From: Dioscorea cayenensis subsp. rotundata
Taxonomy: Eukaryota; Streptophyta; Magnoliopsida; Dioscoreales; Dioscoreaceae
DNA: 64,000 bases
Assembly (NCBI RefSeq): GCF_009730915.1
Contig: NC_052492.1
Location: 372,001-436,000, forward strand
Direction of reading: 5' to 3'
The notes under the pieces were generated by a model. The model ran no database searches. It was given only the letters and a program-made list of their open reading frames with translations, and was not told where the DNA came from. A program made the translations under genes and the position numbers. Below are positions 51,701 through 61,506 of the stretch, piece after piece (position 1 is the first letter of the stretch; each line of letters begins with the position of its first letter).

Positions 51701-53426
51701 CAGCAGCCGTTGATTAACGCTCAAGCACAAGAAGGGCACTTAAATCAACTATTTTCACAGTCTATGCCTACAACATCATCTTCTAGTAGTCATACACTTA
51801 CAGTAAGAGCACAGCCTGAAGTTTTTGATGGTGTTCGTGTTCAACCAGAGGCAGAAGGTCGTCTTCCTCAAAATGTTCCGATAGGACCATGGTTACCTCC
51901 TCAAGTGCTTCATCCTGACCCACTTCTAAATGAACTAATAAGGATACGTAAACATGAGGATTCATTTACTAAGATGCATGAAGATAAGGTTAGTATTTGA
52001 GATAATTTTCTAACTACTCTCTGCTTTTGTCCTGGTGCAGTTTTTAATTTCATTTAATTATTAATTTTTCACATTTCCTTTTGGATAGAAACTTCAACTT
52101 AAGCAAGAGTGCGAACAAGAAATGCAGAAGGTAAGGATGAAATATGATAAATTAATTCAGGATTCAGAGACAGAATATCTCCACGGCAAGGAGTCATTTG
52201 GGTCAATCTATAAGAAAGTTCTCTTGAATAAAATTTTAGCGGAGGAATTTAGGGCCAGATTCATTGAAAACAAGGGAGGTGCTTCAGCTGCTATTCCAGG
52301 TATGTGACTGTACCACTTGTGTCTTCTACACCAAATCATCCTGGGGAAAGAGGCATTGCTGGAATATGCCAGCTTATGATCAGAAAAGTTCACTTTTATT
52401 TAATTTTAGTTTTTTAAAACTGTAAATTTCTATGTAATTGTAGACTAGTTCGCTTTTAGAAAAAAAAATGTCTTAAAATTTCAATGTTTTTAACTATTTG
52501 CTAAAATATCTTTTGATTTAATTAAGTGTGGTGTTCATTTATTTTTTTGGCATTTTTACTGTTGGTGGTTCAGACATACTACCTGGGAAGACACAATTAT
52601 GCTAACTTTGGCATTCACATTTCAAAAATGATTTTGGTGCTGTTTGCCTTGAGGATGTTTAAATCATGAAATATGATTCACATTGTGTCCTGTAGAAGGA
52701 ACCTAGAAGCAAAAAAACTATCTTGAGATGAAAAGCTTTAGTTCCTTTCTTTTACGAGTTCCATTTATGAGAAACTGATCTTTTTCCTTTGGAATCTGTC
52801 CAGGTTCTTCAGGTGCCCACCCAAGTAGCATGCGGCAGTTGCATCAGGTTCCTCAATCACAGCATGGACAGAGAGCAGCCATGGCACTTGCCTCTGCACT
52901 GGTTCCGTCCCCGGCCACCCAACCTTCGGTGCAGTCTCCATCATCCCTTTCTGCTGCCCGGCTTCTTACTCCCGTCCGACCTCATCTCAGCTCCATGCAT
53001 CTAGCACGTCCTAATCTCCATGCGGGAGGTGAAACACGTGCGCCTGCTCCACATCTTCAGCGTTCCCGGCCTCAGCTGCCACTGTCTGCTGTCCAGTCAC
53101 ACATCAATAGCGGTCAGCCACATCTACTGGCAAATAAGGGCTCCTTGCCTCTCTCAACTCCACAGGTTTCACCCGTTGTCCCACATATATATGCATCAAG
53201 GGCTCCTGCAAGTGGGACATCTCAACCTGAATCTCGAGATACTAACAATAATGATGTTCTGCCGAGACTGTCACAACCACCTAGATCGGAATTTGAAAGA
53301 TGGCTTGCATCAAACCAGACACTGGCAGCTGGTGAACCGCAGGCTCTCCCAAGTGTGGATGCTCCCAGAACTCATTCAACCTCTGGTGTGAAGGATGTTG
53401 TCTGCATCTCAGATGATGAAAACTAA
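36746..53426 (+). CDS. MOM1: MOM1-like CHD3-derived silencing protein
   Basis: Nuclear protein of about 2354 residues, homologous to MORPHEUS' MOLECULE 1, which keeps transposons and repeats transcriptionally silent. Twenty exons join in phase with no frameshift: 36746-37328, 37622-38267, 38598-38676, 39241-39383, 40658-40830, 40976-41115, 41219-41506, 42401-42550, 43544-43798, 43977-44117, 44195-44512, 44628-44801, 46575-47586, 47677-47768, 47844-47936, 48020-48124, 49452-50747, 51446-51988, 52089-52299, 52804-53426. Order: basic low-complexity N-terminus; PHD finger (about 470-520, CVICKQ...CCDGKGCKRSFHLSCLDPP...WLCHLC); two chromodomains (about 545-690); SNF2/helicase module (about 700-1330) lacking GKT (NALLIDDQ) and DEAH (IVDYCQHA); CMM2-type coiled coil (about 1600-1720, RREENLLLKQQLEF); a second coiled coil (about 2078-2145); Pro/Ser/Gln-rich end. 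The dead ATPase and CMM2 separate it from true CHD3 remodelers. Confidence 0.9.
42820..43095 (-). mobile_element. Possible miniature LTR element (TRIM-like) in a MOM1 intron
   Basis: Two direct copies of a segment (42823-42890 and 43018-43085; CTAGATTTAT, CATATCC, TTAACC, TGGGACTATT or a close form) lie about 190 bases apart. Between them the minus strand reads TTGGTATCAAAGC (42948-42960), close to the tRNA-iMet primer site TGGTATCAGAGC. I could not define exact termini or a target duplication. Confidence 0.35.
44513..44627 (+). other. GC-AG intron of the MOM1-like gene
   Basis: The donor is AGGCAG|GCAAGG; only this choice keeps exon phase and joins DILISTRQ to CCDHPYLVD, the conserved SNF2 block. 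The acceptor TTGCAG is normal. Confidence 0.75.
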
Positions 53427-54305
53427 TGATCAGCCCTAGTGTCATCGTCAGGAGCTCATGTACCATGGAGGTTGAGATTTTGCTAACATAGTGTACCATA
53501 GAAGTTGAACGCCTCATGTACATTTCTCGGAAGGCAGGCCACATTTGGAGTTTAACAATGTAGTTTAGTCCGTTGAGTGTTGCGGCTTCATGGTTGTTTA
53601 TGCCCATGGGAAGAAGTTGATATAGCCCTGATTGACATCCTTCCTACCCACTGAATATAAATATATTGCAGGAATTATTGAATCTGCTTTGGACGCGTAC
53701 AATCTGTAAATCAGTAAATTGTGTTAATATATGCTGATCATTTCATTCTTAATCTGTGCATCCCCAATGAAATTACTTCTGCTGCGGGTATTTGTGTTTT
53801 ATTTATGTGGTGATTATTTTTCCTGAATGGCAGACTGGTTTACATTATAAGTCGATTTCGCTGAGTTCCTGAGTCTTAGGCTCGAAATCCCATTGATGCG
53901 CATGGATAATTTTGAGTCGAGAGTTGTGACATTGTATCACGCACGTTTGAGTTTTCTCTCATCCACCGTCAGGAGGCTTTAACTTTGCAAAACATGGTAC
54001 GCTTTATTTATGGTTAGCTTAGAAGGGCTTTTATCAGATTTTCGTCATTAGATACTTATTAATTCTTTCTGTTTCTGTTTTTTTATTGAAAGAAGCTGAA
54101 GAAATTTATAAACTGCCTGAAACCAACAAGTGCATAGTGGAGAATGACTTCGAGTGGGCAAAAGGAAAGAAGAAAGAAAGGAGATGATGAATTCACATTT
54201 TGCCTGCATGCCTGCCTGCATGCACGGAACAGAAGGGCTGTACGTGCTCTCTATTGTACACGAATTAAAGAAGGATAATCTTTGGCATCAGAGAAAAGGT
54301 AGACA
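53427..54305. other. Convergent 3' region between MOM1-like and PAL genes
   Basis: 3' UTRs of the two convergent genes and spacer; no further gene seen. The last 100 or so bases are probably PAL 3' UTR. Confidence 0.6.
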
Positions 54306-56539
54306 CTAACACAAAGGCAGGGGAGCTCCATTCCAATCATTCAAGCAGCCGAGAAGCGGATCAATCAGCCTCCCTTGGCAAATGGCTACGAATACCTTTT
54401 CAAACTCTTCGCCCGGAGACACTGTCTTCTCACCAGTGAGGAGCTGTGTTCCGAGCTCCTCCCTCACAAATCTATAAAGAGGGTAAGATCTGCACTCCTT
54501 AATCCGGTTGTCAGTCGTGGGACTTTTATTCTCAAATGCAATCCTAGCATTTTCTACCTCTGTGGGAAGAAGAATTTTCAGTTCCTCTTCGAATGCGGCG
54601 ATCTTTTGGAATATGGAAGTGTTGGCATCCTTCTCTTTTTCCCCATTGTTCAGTGCATGCTCAACGAGGACTTGTCTCAACTTGTGCATTAACGGGTATG
54701 TTTGGCTGCATGGATCATCAATGTACCCGAAAACATGCTCCCGATCAACAACCTTGAGCAAATCCTTTTCACAGAATCTTGACGGGTGTAGCTCCCGATT
54801 AGCACCCATGCCCATGGTCAGCACTTTCTTGGCCACTTGACATATGGTGTTCTTCACGGTGCTGCTGAGGTTCTCCTCCAAATGCCTCAAGTCAATGGCT
54901 TGGCAAATGGCAACCAAGTAAGTGGAAGACATGAGCTTCAAGATGTCTAGTGCCTCCGCTGTTTTCCTGGAAGAAATAAGTCCCAGAGAGTTGACATCTT
55001 GGTTGTGTTGTTCGGCGCTTTGGACGTGGTTTGTGACAGGGTTTGCCAAAGCTTGGAGCTCAGAGCAATAAGAAGCCATAGCTATTTCCGCACCTTTGAA
55101 ACCATAATCCAAGCTGGGATTTCTGCCACCGGAGAGGTTGGAAGGCAAGCCGTTGTTGTAAAAGTCATTGACGAGCTCGGATAATTGAGCAAACATGAGC
55201 TTACCCAATAGCAGCAAGAGCTAATCTAGCGTTGTCCATGGAGACACCAATGGGTGTGCCTTGAAAGTTACCCCCATGCAGTGCCTTATCCCTGGACACG
55301 TCAATCAATGGGTTATCATTAACGGAATTGATTTCCCGCTCGATGGACTTGGTCGCTGAGCGAATGACTTCGATTTGAGGACCCAACCACTGTGGAGAAG
55401 TGCGGAGCGCGTAGCGATCTTGTTTGGGTTTCTGGAGGGGATCAAGCTCGTGAAGTTTTTTAGCCATCTTCATGTAAGAGCTACCATCTAGTATGTGTTC
55501 CATAACAGCCGCAGCTTCAATTTGTCCGGGATGGTGCTTCAGCTTGTGAGTAAGGTGATCTGTGTACTCTGGCTTCCCTTGCATCACCTCACAAAACATT
55601 GCAGACAATACTTCTGATAAGACAACCATCACATTCGCCTCAAAAAGAACCACTGAAGCTAATCCTGACCCAACTGCCGTGCCATTAACAAGTGCCAGGC
55701 CTTCTTTTGGTTGCAGCTCGAAGAAGCCATTTCCATTTGAGATCCCGGCTAGCTTAAAAGCCTCCTGTGCGTCGATGGTTTTACCATCCCCGGTGATGGC
55801 CCTAGAGTTGGCTCTTCCGGTCAATATGCCGGCTATGTAGGATAGTGGCACAAGGTCACCGGATGCAGTGATGGTGCCTCGGAGGGGTAGACATGGGGTA
55901 ATATTTCTGTTGAGCAGACTAGTGATGGCTTCTAAGATCTCAAAACGAATACCAGAGTAACCCTGTAACAGGGTGTTTATTCTGACCAACATTGCTGCTC
56001 TTGTTGCAAAAGATGGTAGCGTGTTCCCGGGGCCAAAAATGCCAGAATTGAGGAATCTACAAATAAATAAATAAATAATAGTTATTTATATTAATCAACA
56101 CTCAAAAATGGGAACTAATTTAAGTTAAAATAATAATAATAATAATAATAAACCTGATAAGCTCGTTCTGAAGAGCTTCAGGCTGCTTGGTTCTACGGTG
56201 AGAGGTAGCACCAAAGCCAGTAGTGACTCCATAACTATCAGTCCCATTAATGACGCTGTTGTTAACCCAGTCACTGCTGGCCTTAACCCGGGGTCTGGCC
56301 TCGTCTGAGAGCTCCACTTTCACCAATCCAGAATCCCTGAGCGCCACTGAAGCCACCTGTGAGATCTTCAAAGAAGCACCTTCTAGCATCACCAGTGGCG
56401 ACCTGAACTCTACCACCATGCCCTTCACCTCATCCAGGTGGCTCCCTGTCAAAGCCTCTGCAGCCGCATTCCATTTCAAAGGGTCATCCTTGAGACACAG
56501 CTGGTTGTCATTCAATTTGACGCCACCATTCTTCATCAT
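54306..56539 (-). CDS. PAL: Phenylalanine ammonia-lyase, one frameshift
   Basis: Cytosolic enzyme that deaminates phenylalanine to cinnamate, the entry step of phenylpropanoid metabolism (EC 4.3.1.24). Two exons, 56539-56154 and 56056-54306, with the family's conserved intron splitting an Arg codon (ELIR|FLNSG). About 711 residues, normal length. The Ala-Ser-Gly that forms the MIO cofactor lies at 55858-55866 ([17 protein letters not shown]). [18 protein letters not shown] holds the catalytic Tyr loop; [22 protein letters not shown] and [16 protein letters not shown] are also present. Phe in RFLNSG indicates Phe preference, where grass PTALs have His. One extra base at 55203 turns GGGAAGCTC into GGGTAAGCTC, giving a stop after LALAAIG; the correct frame resumes at once with [10 protein letters not shown]. 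Start taken at the first of two adjacent ATGs. Confidence 0.93.
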
Positions 56540-56900
56540 ATTGTTAATGATTATCAATGAAGAAGAAGAAGAAAAATAAATAAATGGAAGTTTTTAGGTA
56601 GGAAATTAAGAACAGCTAATTAATTAGCGTTCCAATTTCCTGAGTATTAGGGGGTGGATATATATATATATATATAAGGGGAGCTTATAAATAAAGAGCA
56701 GCAGGTGGGGAAATGGCAATTTGCATGGAGGAGGAGGAGGCAGGGTGGTTGAGGGGGCGGGGGATCGCGGTGTTAGTTGGTGATCAATCTGAACCGTCGG
56801 ATAGACAGCGCCATCGCCACGGTCGTTGGGTGGGTTTGACGCGTGGAGGTTGAAGTAGCGCGAGGTGTAAAAATGGAGAGAGAGAGATTGTTGCTCACTA
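56540..56900 (-). promoter_or_regulatory. PAL promoter region
   Basis: TA-rich TATA-like sequences at 56656-56680 and 56689-56697. Further upstream on the minus strand are TCACCAACTAAC (about 56771-56782) and AACCCACCCAACGACC (about 56821-56836), each one base off the AC elements (ACCAACC type) through which R2R3-MYBs act on PAL promoters. Spacing to the TATA region is about 80-160 bases. Confidence 0.45.
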
Positions 56901-59274
56901 ATTTTTTTTTTGGAAGTGAAGTGAGGCGAACCACCTAGAGATCTCAGGAACATGTATAAGTCTCGGTGAAATAAGCGAGGACAAAACCGCAGAATTAAAC
57001 TCTCACCATTTGATGAGAGCTCTATTGATGATCCGTGTATTAATAGACCCAAAGATCGTTGGCTTTAACTTATGAAACAAAAGAAGGAAGAGAAAGCTCC
57101 TCCTCGTTTGGACTTTTGACTTTGGCCCTCGTTTATTCCCATCTACTTCTACTACATTTATATCACGACATCGACATGCAAGCATGTCATCATTTTTCCT
57201 TTACTTATATATAATATATCCACAATACAACACTATATATTAATCAATTGTATGTTTTATACTTATACACACATATGCGATTCAAAGTTTGGATTATTTT
57301 TCGTTTTAATATGTTGCAAAAAAAAAACTCATTTATAAATAGTGTGATCTTTCTGAAAAAGTATTCAACAATAATAAGAAGTCAACGGAGTTCATGCACT
57401 GGTACAGGCAGAGGAGAGCAAATTAAGACAAATTAATTTAACGAGTTCAATCAAGATCACAGCTGTTTTTGGTCTGTGTAACATGTGAATGTCATCATCC
57501 TTCAAATATTTGTGATCTCAATGACTCAGCTTCTTATATATGTTCATTAATTACACATTAATTAGAACGTGTTTGAGATGATTTTTGAACATATCATTAC
57601 TCTTGGAAAGAAAGCTGGTTAATGACTTTGACTATATATATTTATATGTACGAGCTGTCCATTAATTGCACCTTCCCTATCTGAATCAATTCATCATATC
57701 AAAAGGAAGTTCTGTTGGCTACACTGAACATTAATTAAACCTTTATCATGGGAATTAAAAGATTAAATAAACAATGATATTGCTTCCCAATATATTTCCT
57801 CTTGAAAACAAATCCTTCCTTTGTACCTTGCTTCGAACTCCATCCACTTTTAAAATTTCAAACAGATTGCGTGGAATATCATTGAGTCAGTATATATGCA
57901 TAAATAATGCTGAGAAGTAAGTTCGGCATCTTATATATAGAAAGTCCCACTAATTAATCATATCAATCAATTTCAATTTTAAATTTTAATCTTTGAAAGA
58001 TCAAAGCAATCTAAACTACTCATAAGGGTTGGGACGACCATGACATCTTATCCATTTCAACAGTATATATATTATTTTACAATAGTACATTAAAAATAGT
58101 ACCCTAAATGTTATAAATAATGCGAAATACAGTATTATAAACAATATACAATAAATAAATTTGGTATATACAGTTGACGAATTCCATAAATATATTAGGT
58201 GCATGGTGCGCACTAGCGTAAACCCTGACAGAATCATGATGTGCCTATCCTCAACTAATGGGCAATTTTTCTGTACTAATTATTATATATGGAAATTCTT
58301 GTTGTTTAATAATTAAGTCAATTTTAGTTTAACCATTTATCAGTTTAACTATCAGCTGCCTGCAATGGTGACTCTGGTCATGGGCTGGTAAAATAAATTT
58401 CCTTTGGTAAATAAAAAAAAATGGAAGGAAAGTCATTATCTCCAACCAACCTAGCAGTTCATATTTTTTTAGGTAGGAATGCGAAGACGTTCATTAATTG
58501 TTAGGCGTTATTTATATGTATATATATATATATATATGCAATTGGAGAGAAACTATTAATTAAGTAACGTCGACGAACTGGTATTGGGTTTGGTATTGAG
58601 ACGATATATATTAAAGAGGAATTTGTTTCCTGATCATTTATATTTTAAAAATATTGATTAAGTAATGCTCGGTTTGGTATTGAAACCATATTAATAAAAG
58701 AGGAATTTGTCTACTGATAATTTTATTAATCTTCTAATTAAGCTCAAGCTAATTAATAAATCATCTAGAGAAGATATATATATATATATATATGCCAGGA
58801 AGGTGGATCAAATTAAGAGTCAAGGAGGATGAGCCATACCACCAGTTAGGAAAGAATGGTTAAGCAGAAGCTCAGACTTAATTGTCATTTAGTGGAAGGT
58901 GGTGGATGGGATTAGTGGCTGGGGTACAATTAATACTGCCCCTTCACCAACCACAACTCCAAATTAAAGCGGTTCATTTCCTCATTTTGAATTACCAGGA
59001 GTACGCCTACTCTCTTTTTAATATTTTTTTTATTACTTCTGGTGCAATTGCAGGTAGGACTACAAGATCATTGTTGATGGTGGCAGGTAGGACTACAAGA
59101 TCAATGACCGCGGAAGTAGGACCTAAACAACCAGGCGAAGTGTAATAATAAACTACACACTGAAAAAGTTTTTTCCCACTGAATTAGGAATTTGATGGGG
59201 GCTACTACTCCTATTTAGCAAATATATAGTGCAGTACACTACTGCCAGAGTGCCAGTTGTATAGACAAGCCTTA
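56901..59274. other. Intergenic spacer upstream of PAL
   Basis: AT-rich, no gene supported. Contains two copies of a 47-bp segment at 58588-58634 and 58672-58718, TA microsatellites (58518-58538, 58776-58793) and a 21-bp direct duplication (59050-59070, 59083-59103). Confidence 0.5.
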
Positions 59275-60295
59275 GGGGGCGTTTGGTTCGCAGTATTTGA
59301 ATGTTGTAGAATGTAGAGATTCTAGTGTTTGGTTGAATTTATATTACTTGTGAATCTTTCATTACTTATGTTTGGTTAGTCGTAGTAATCACCTCAATAA
59401 TATGTTAAATTTACCAAAATACCCTTACATATAAAATTTTGAAAAATATAATTCAAAGTATTTAGATAAATAAATAATTAAATTATAATATTAAAAAATT
59501 ATTTTTCACAATTTTTTAAAAATACCTTTGTATTTATCAAAAATACCCCTACATGATAAAATTTTTAAAAATATAATTTAAAAGTATTTAAATAAATAAA
59601 TAATTTAAATTATAATATCAAAAATTAGTTTTTTACAATTTTTAAATACCTTTGTATTTACCAAAATACCCTCTATGTATAAAAAAATTTGAACAACTTA
59701 ATTTCAAGTATTTAGATAAATAAATAATTAAATTATAATTTCAAAAAAATTATTTTTTTACAATTTTTAAAAATACCTTTGTATTTACCAAAAATACCCC
59801 TACATATAAAAAAATTTGAAAAACTTAATTTAAAAGTATTTAGATAAATAAATAATTAAATTATAATATAAAAGATAATTTTTTTCACAATTTTTTAAAA
59901 ATATATTTGTATTTATCAAAAATATCCCTACGTATAAAAAAATTTGAAAAATTTTAATTTAAAAGTATTTAGATAAATAAATAATTAAATTATAATATTA
60001 AAAAAATAATAAAAGGAAAAATAAAAAACTAGGGAGTGTAATAAGGAATTAGATTAAATGAGTGAGGGTATAATTGGAAAAAATACGTATCGATTACCAC
60101 CAACTTGGTAATCCGGATGGACACTGTTTTTGGTGGTAATGTGATTCTGCACCTTACTTAGTAATATTTCACTATTGGTAATCTTACATTCACCATCAAC
60201 ATTACCATGCTAACTACGATGTAAACATGTAGTGATCGAGCAGATTCACTGGGATTCCCGTAATGTTTGCACATTACCGCGAACCAAACGCCCCC
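59275..60295. mobile_element. Harbinger-like non-autonomous DNA transposon (MITE), 1021 bp
   Basis: Perfect 17-bp terminal inverted repeats GGGGGCGTTTGGTTCGC (59275-59291 and complement 60279-60295), extending with mismatches for a few more bases. Flanked by TTA at 59272-59274 and 60296-60298, the three-base duplication of PIF/Harbinger elements. No transposase ORF. The middle is a tandem array. Confidence 0.8.
59408..60003. repeat. Tandem array, period about 126 bp, nearly five copies, inside the MITE
   Basis: The landmark GTATTTAGATAAATAAATAA recurs at about 59459, 59585, 59709, 59837 and 59966 (spacings 124-129), each followed by AATTATAATAT and preceded by CAAAAATACCCCTACATAT or a near copy. 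Confidence 0.85.
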
Positions 60296-60298
60296 TTA

Positions 60299-60989
60299 GT
60301 TTAATGTAGTGGTAGCGGTAATCTTACTGAAGTGTAGTAGTTGTATAGTAGCACAAGACTTAATATATATATATATAGTTTAGCGGTACTATTTAATTAA
60401 TCTTTAACAGAAGTAATGTTAGTAGTGTGCTACCACTGTTAAGGTTTATAGAAAGCAGCTCAGAACTGAAGAAGCTAGGAGAGGGAGTTGACTATTTTCA
60501 AGGTTGGGGTACTGTGTACGTGCGTGGTTTCAGATGTCTCTGATCGGATGGAATGGAAGGGAAAATGAGAGCTGATTGGATGTTTGCTTTTACTGTTATG
60601 CTTAAAGTTTGTGTGCTGTGTCAGCTGCGGGCTGGCAAGCTGCTGGCATGCTTTTTTAATCTTTATAATGTTGACTTTGTAGTGTTTAATTTGAAGTAAG
60701 CTAGGAATGATTAATATCATGGAACTAGTGCTACAGCATTATGCTAATAGTGCTACCACTAGTAATACTACATTATACTAAAATTACTGCTAAGGCTTGT
60801 GCTATTATAAAAGTCGCAGCACTATTACTATACTACTAATTTGATTAATTAGTAATATAGAACTAGTAGCACCGATATATTGTACTAAAACTTATGCAAC
60901 TATATAACTAATAAAACTACTAAATTATACTGAGATTTTTATCACTATGAAACTAGGTAGTAGCACTACTAGGTAATACAAAAGCTTGT
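60299..60989. other. Spacer with degenerate TAGTAG/CTACTA-rich sequence
   Basis: No gene. Many imperfect copies of motifs like TAGTAGCAC and ACTACTAAAT occur (60300-60360, 60725-60990), hinting at an old repeat. A TA microsatellite lies at 60364-60377. Confidence 0.4.
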
Positions 60990-60998
60990 GCACTCCAC

Positions 60999-61463
60999 TT
61001 GCTCCCGAGATCTCCTCGCAAACTCCACTCCCTGACTTCCGCACTCACGTCACTTTACACCACTCCTCCCTCGCACCCTTGGAGCCTTCCATTGATCACC
61101 CTAGGGACCCGTTGGTCTCTCCAGACGGACTCGTTGTCCCTTGGGCCACCTGACAATATCTCTAAAAATCCTTTACTCATCTCTTCAGTTGTCCCATCCT
61201 CGCCTGCTGAGGGTGATGGACACGACTCCTCCAGTCATGCTATGGTAGTTGAGAGTGTCGTGGGGGTCCTGGGTATTCCATTGCGCCCCGATCTCACTAT
61301 GGAGACCTCTCACTCGGAAGCCTCCCTCTCCCCCGATGAGCCGGATGACGACATGATTCTCAACCATTTCCAAAATGAAGCTAAGTTAGAAGCTTTAGCA
61401 AGGCGTGGCTCCTTTAAAAGCGGCTCGATTCCTAAGAAAGGGAGAAAATCCTCGAACTCTTAA
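60999..61463 (+). pseudogene. LINE ORF1, C-terminal remnant
   Basis: Only the Pro/Ser-rich C-terminal part remains. PDEPDDDMILNHFQNEAKLE aligns with the end of ORF1 in the other LINE (PDDDMTLLHYQKDIKLE). The apparent start codon at 60999 is incidental. Stop at 61461-61463, 43 bases before ORF2. Confidence 0.7.
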
Positions 61464-61506
61464 ACCCACTTTTTTCTCTTTTTCTTTTTCTTACTTGTTG
61501 TTTTTT

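Noticed and set aside
56655..57052. 142-codon minus ORF upstream of PAL
   Set aside because: Overlaps the promoter/leader of PAL, has a Pro-rich, low-complexity translation and no family resemblance.
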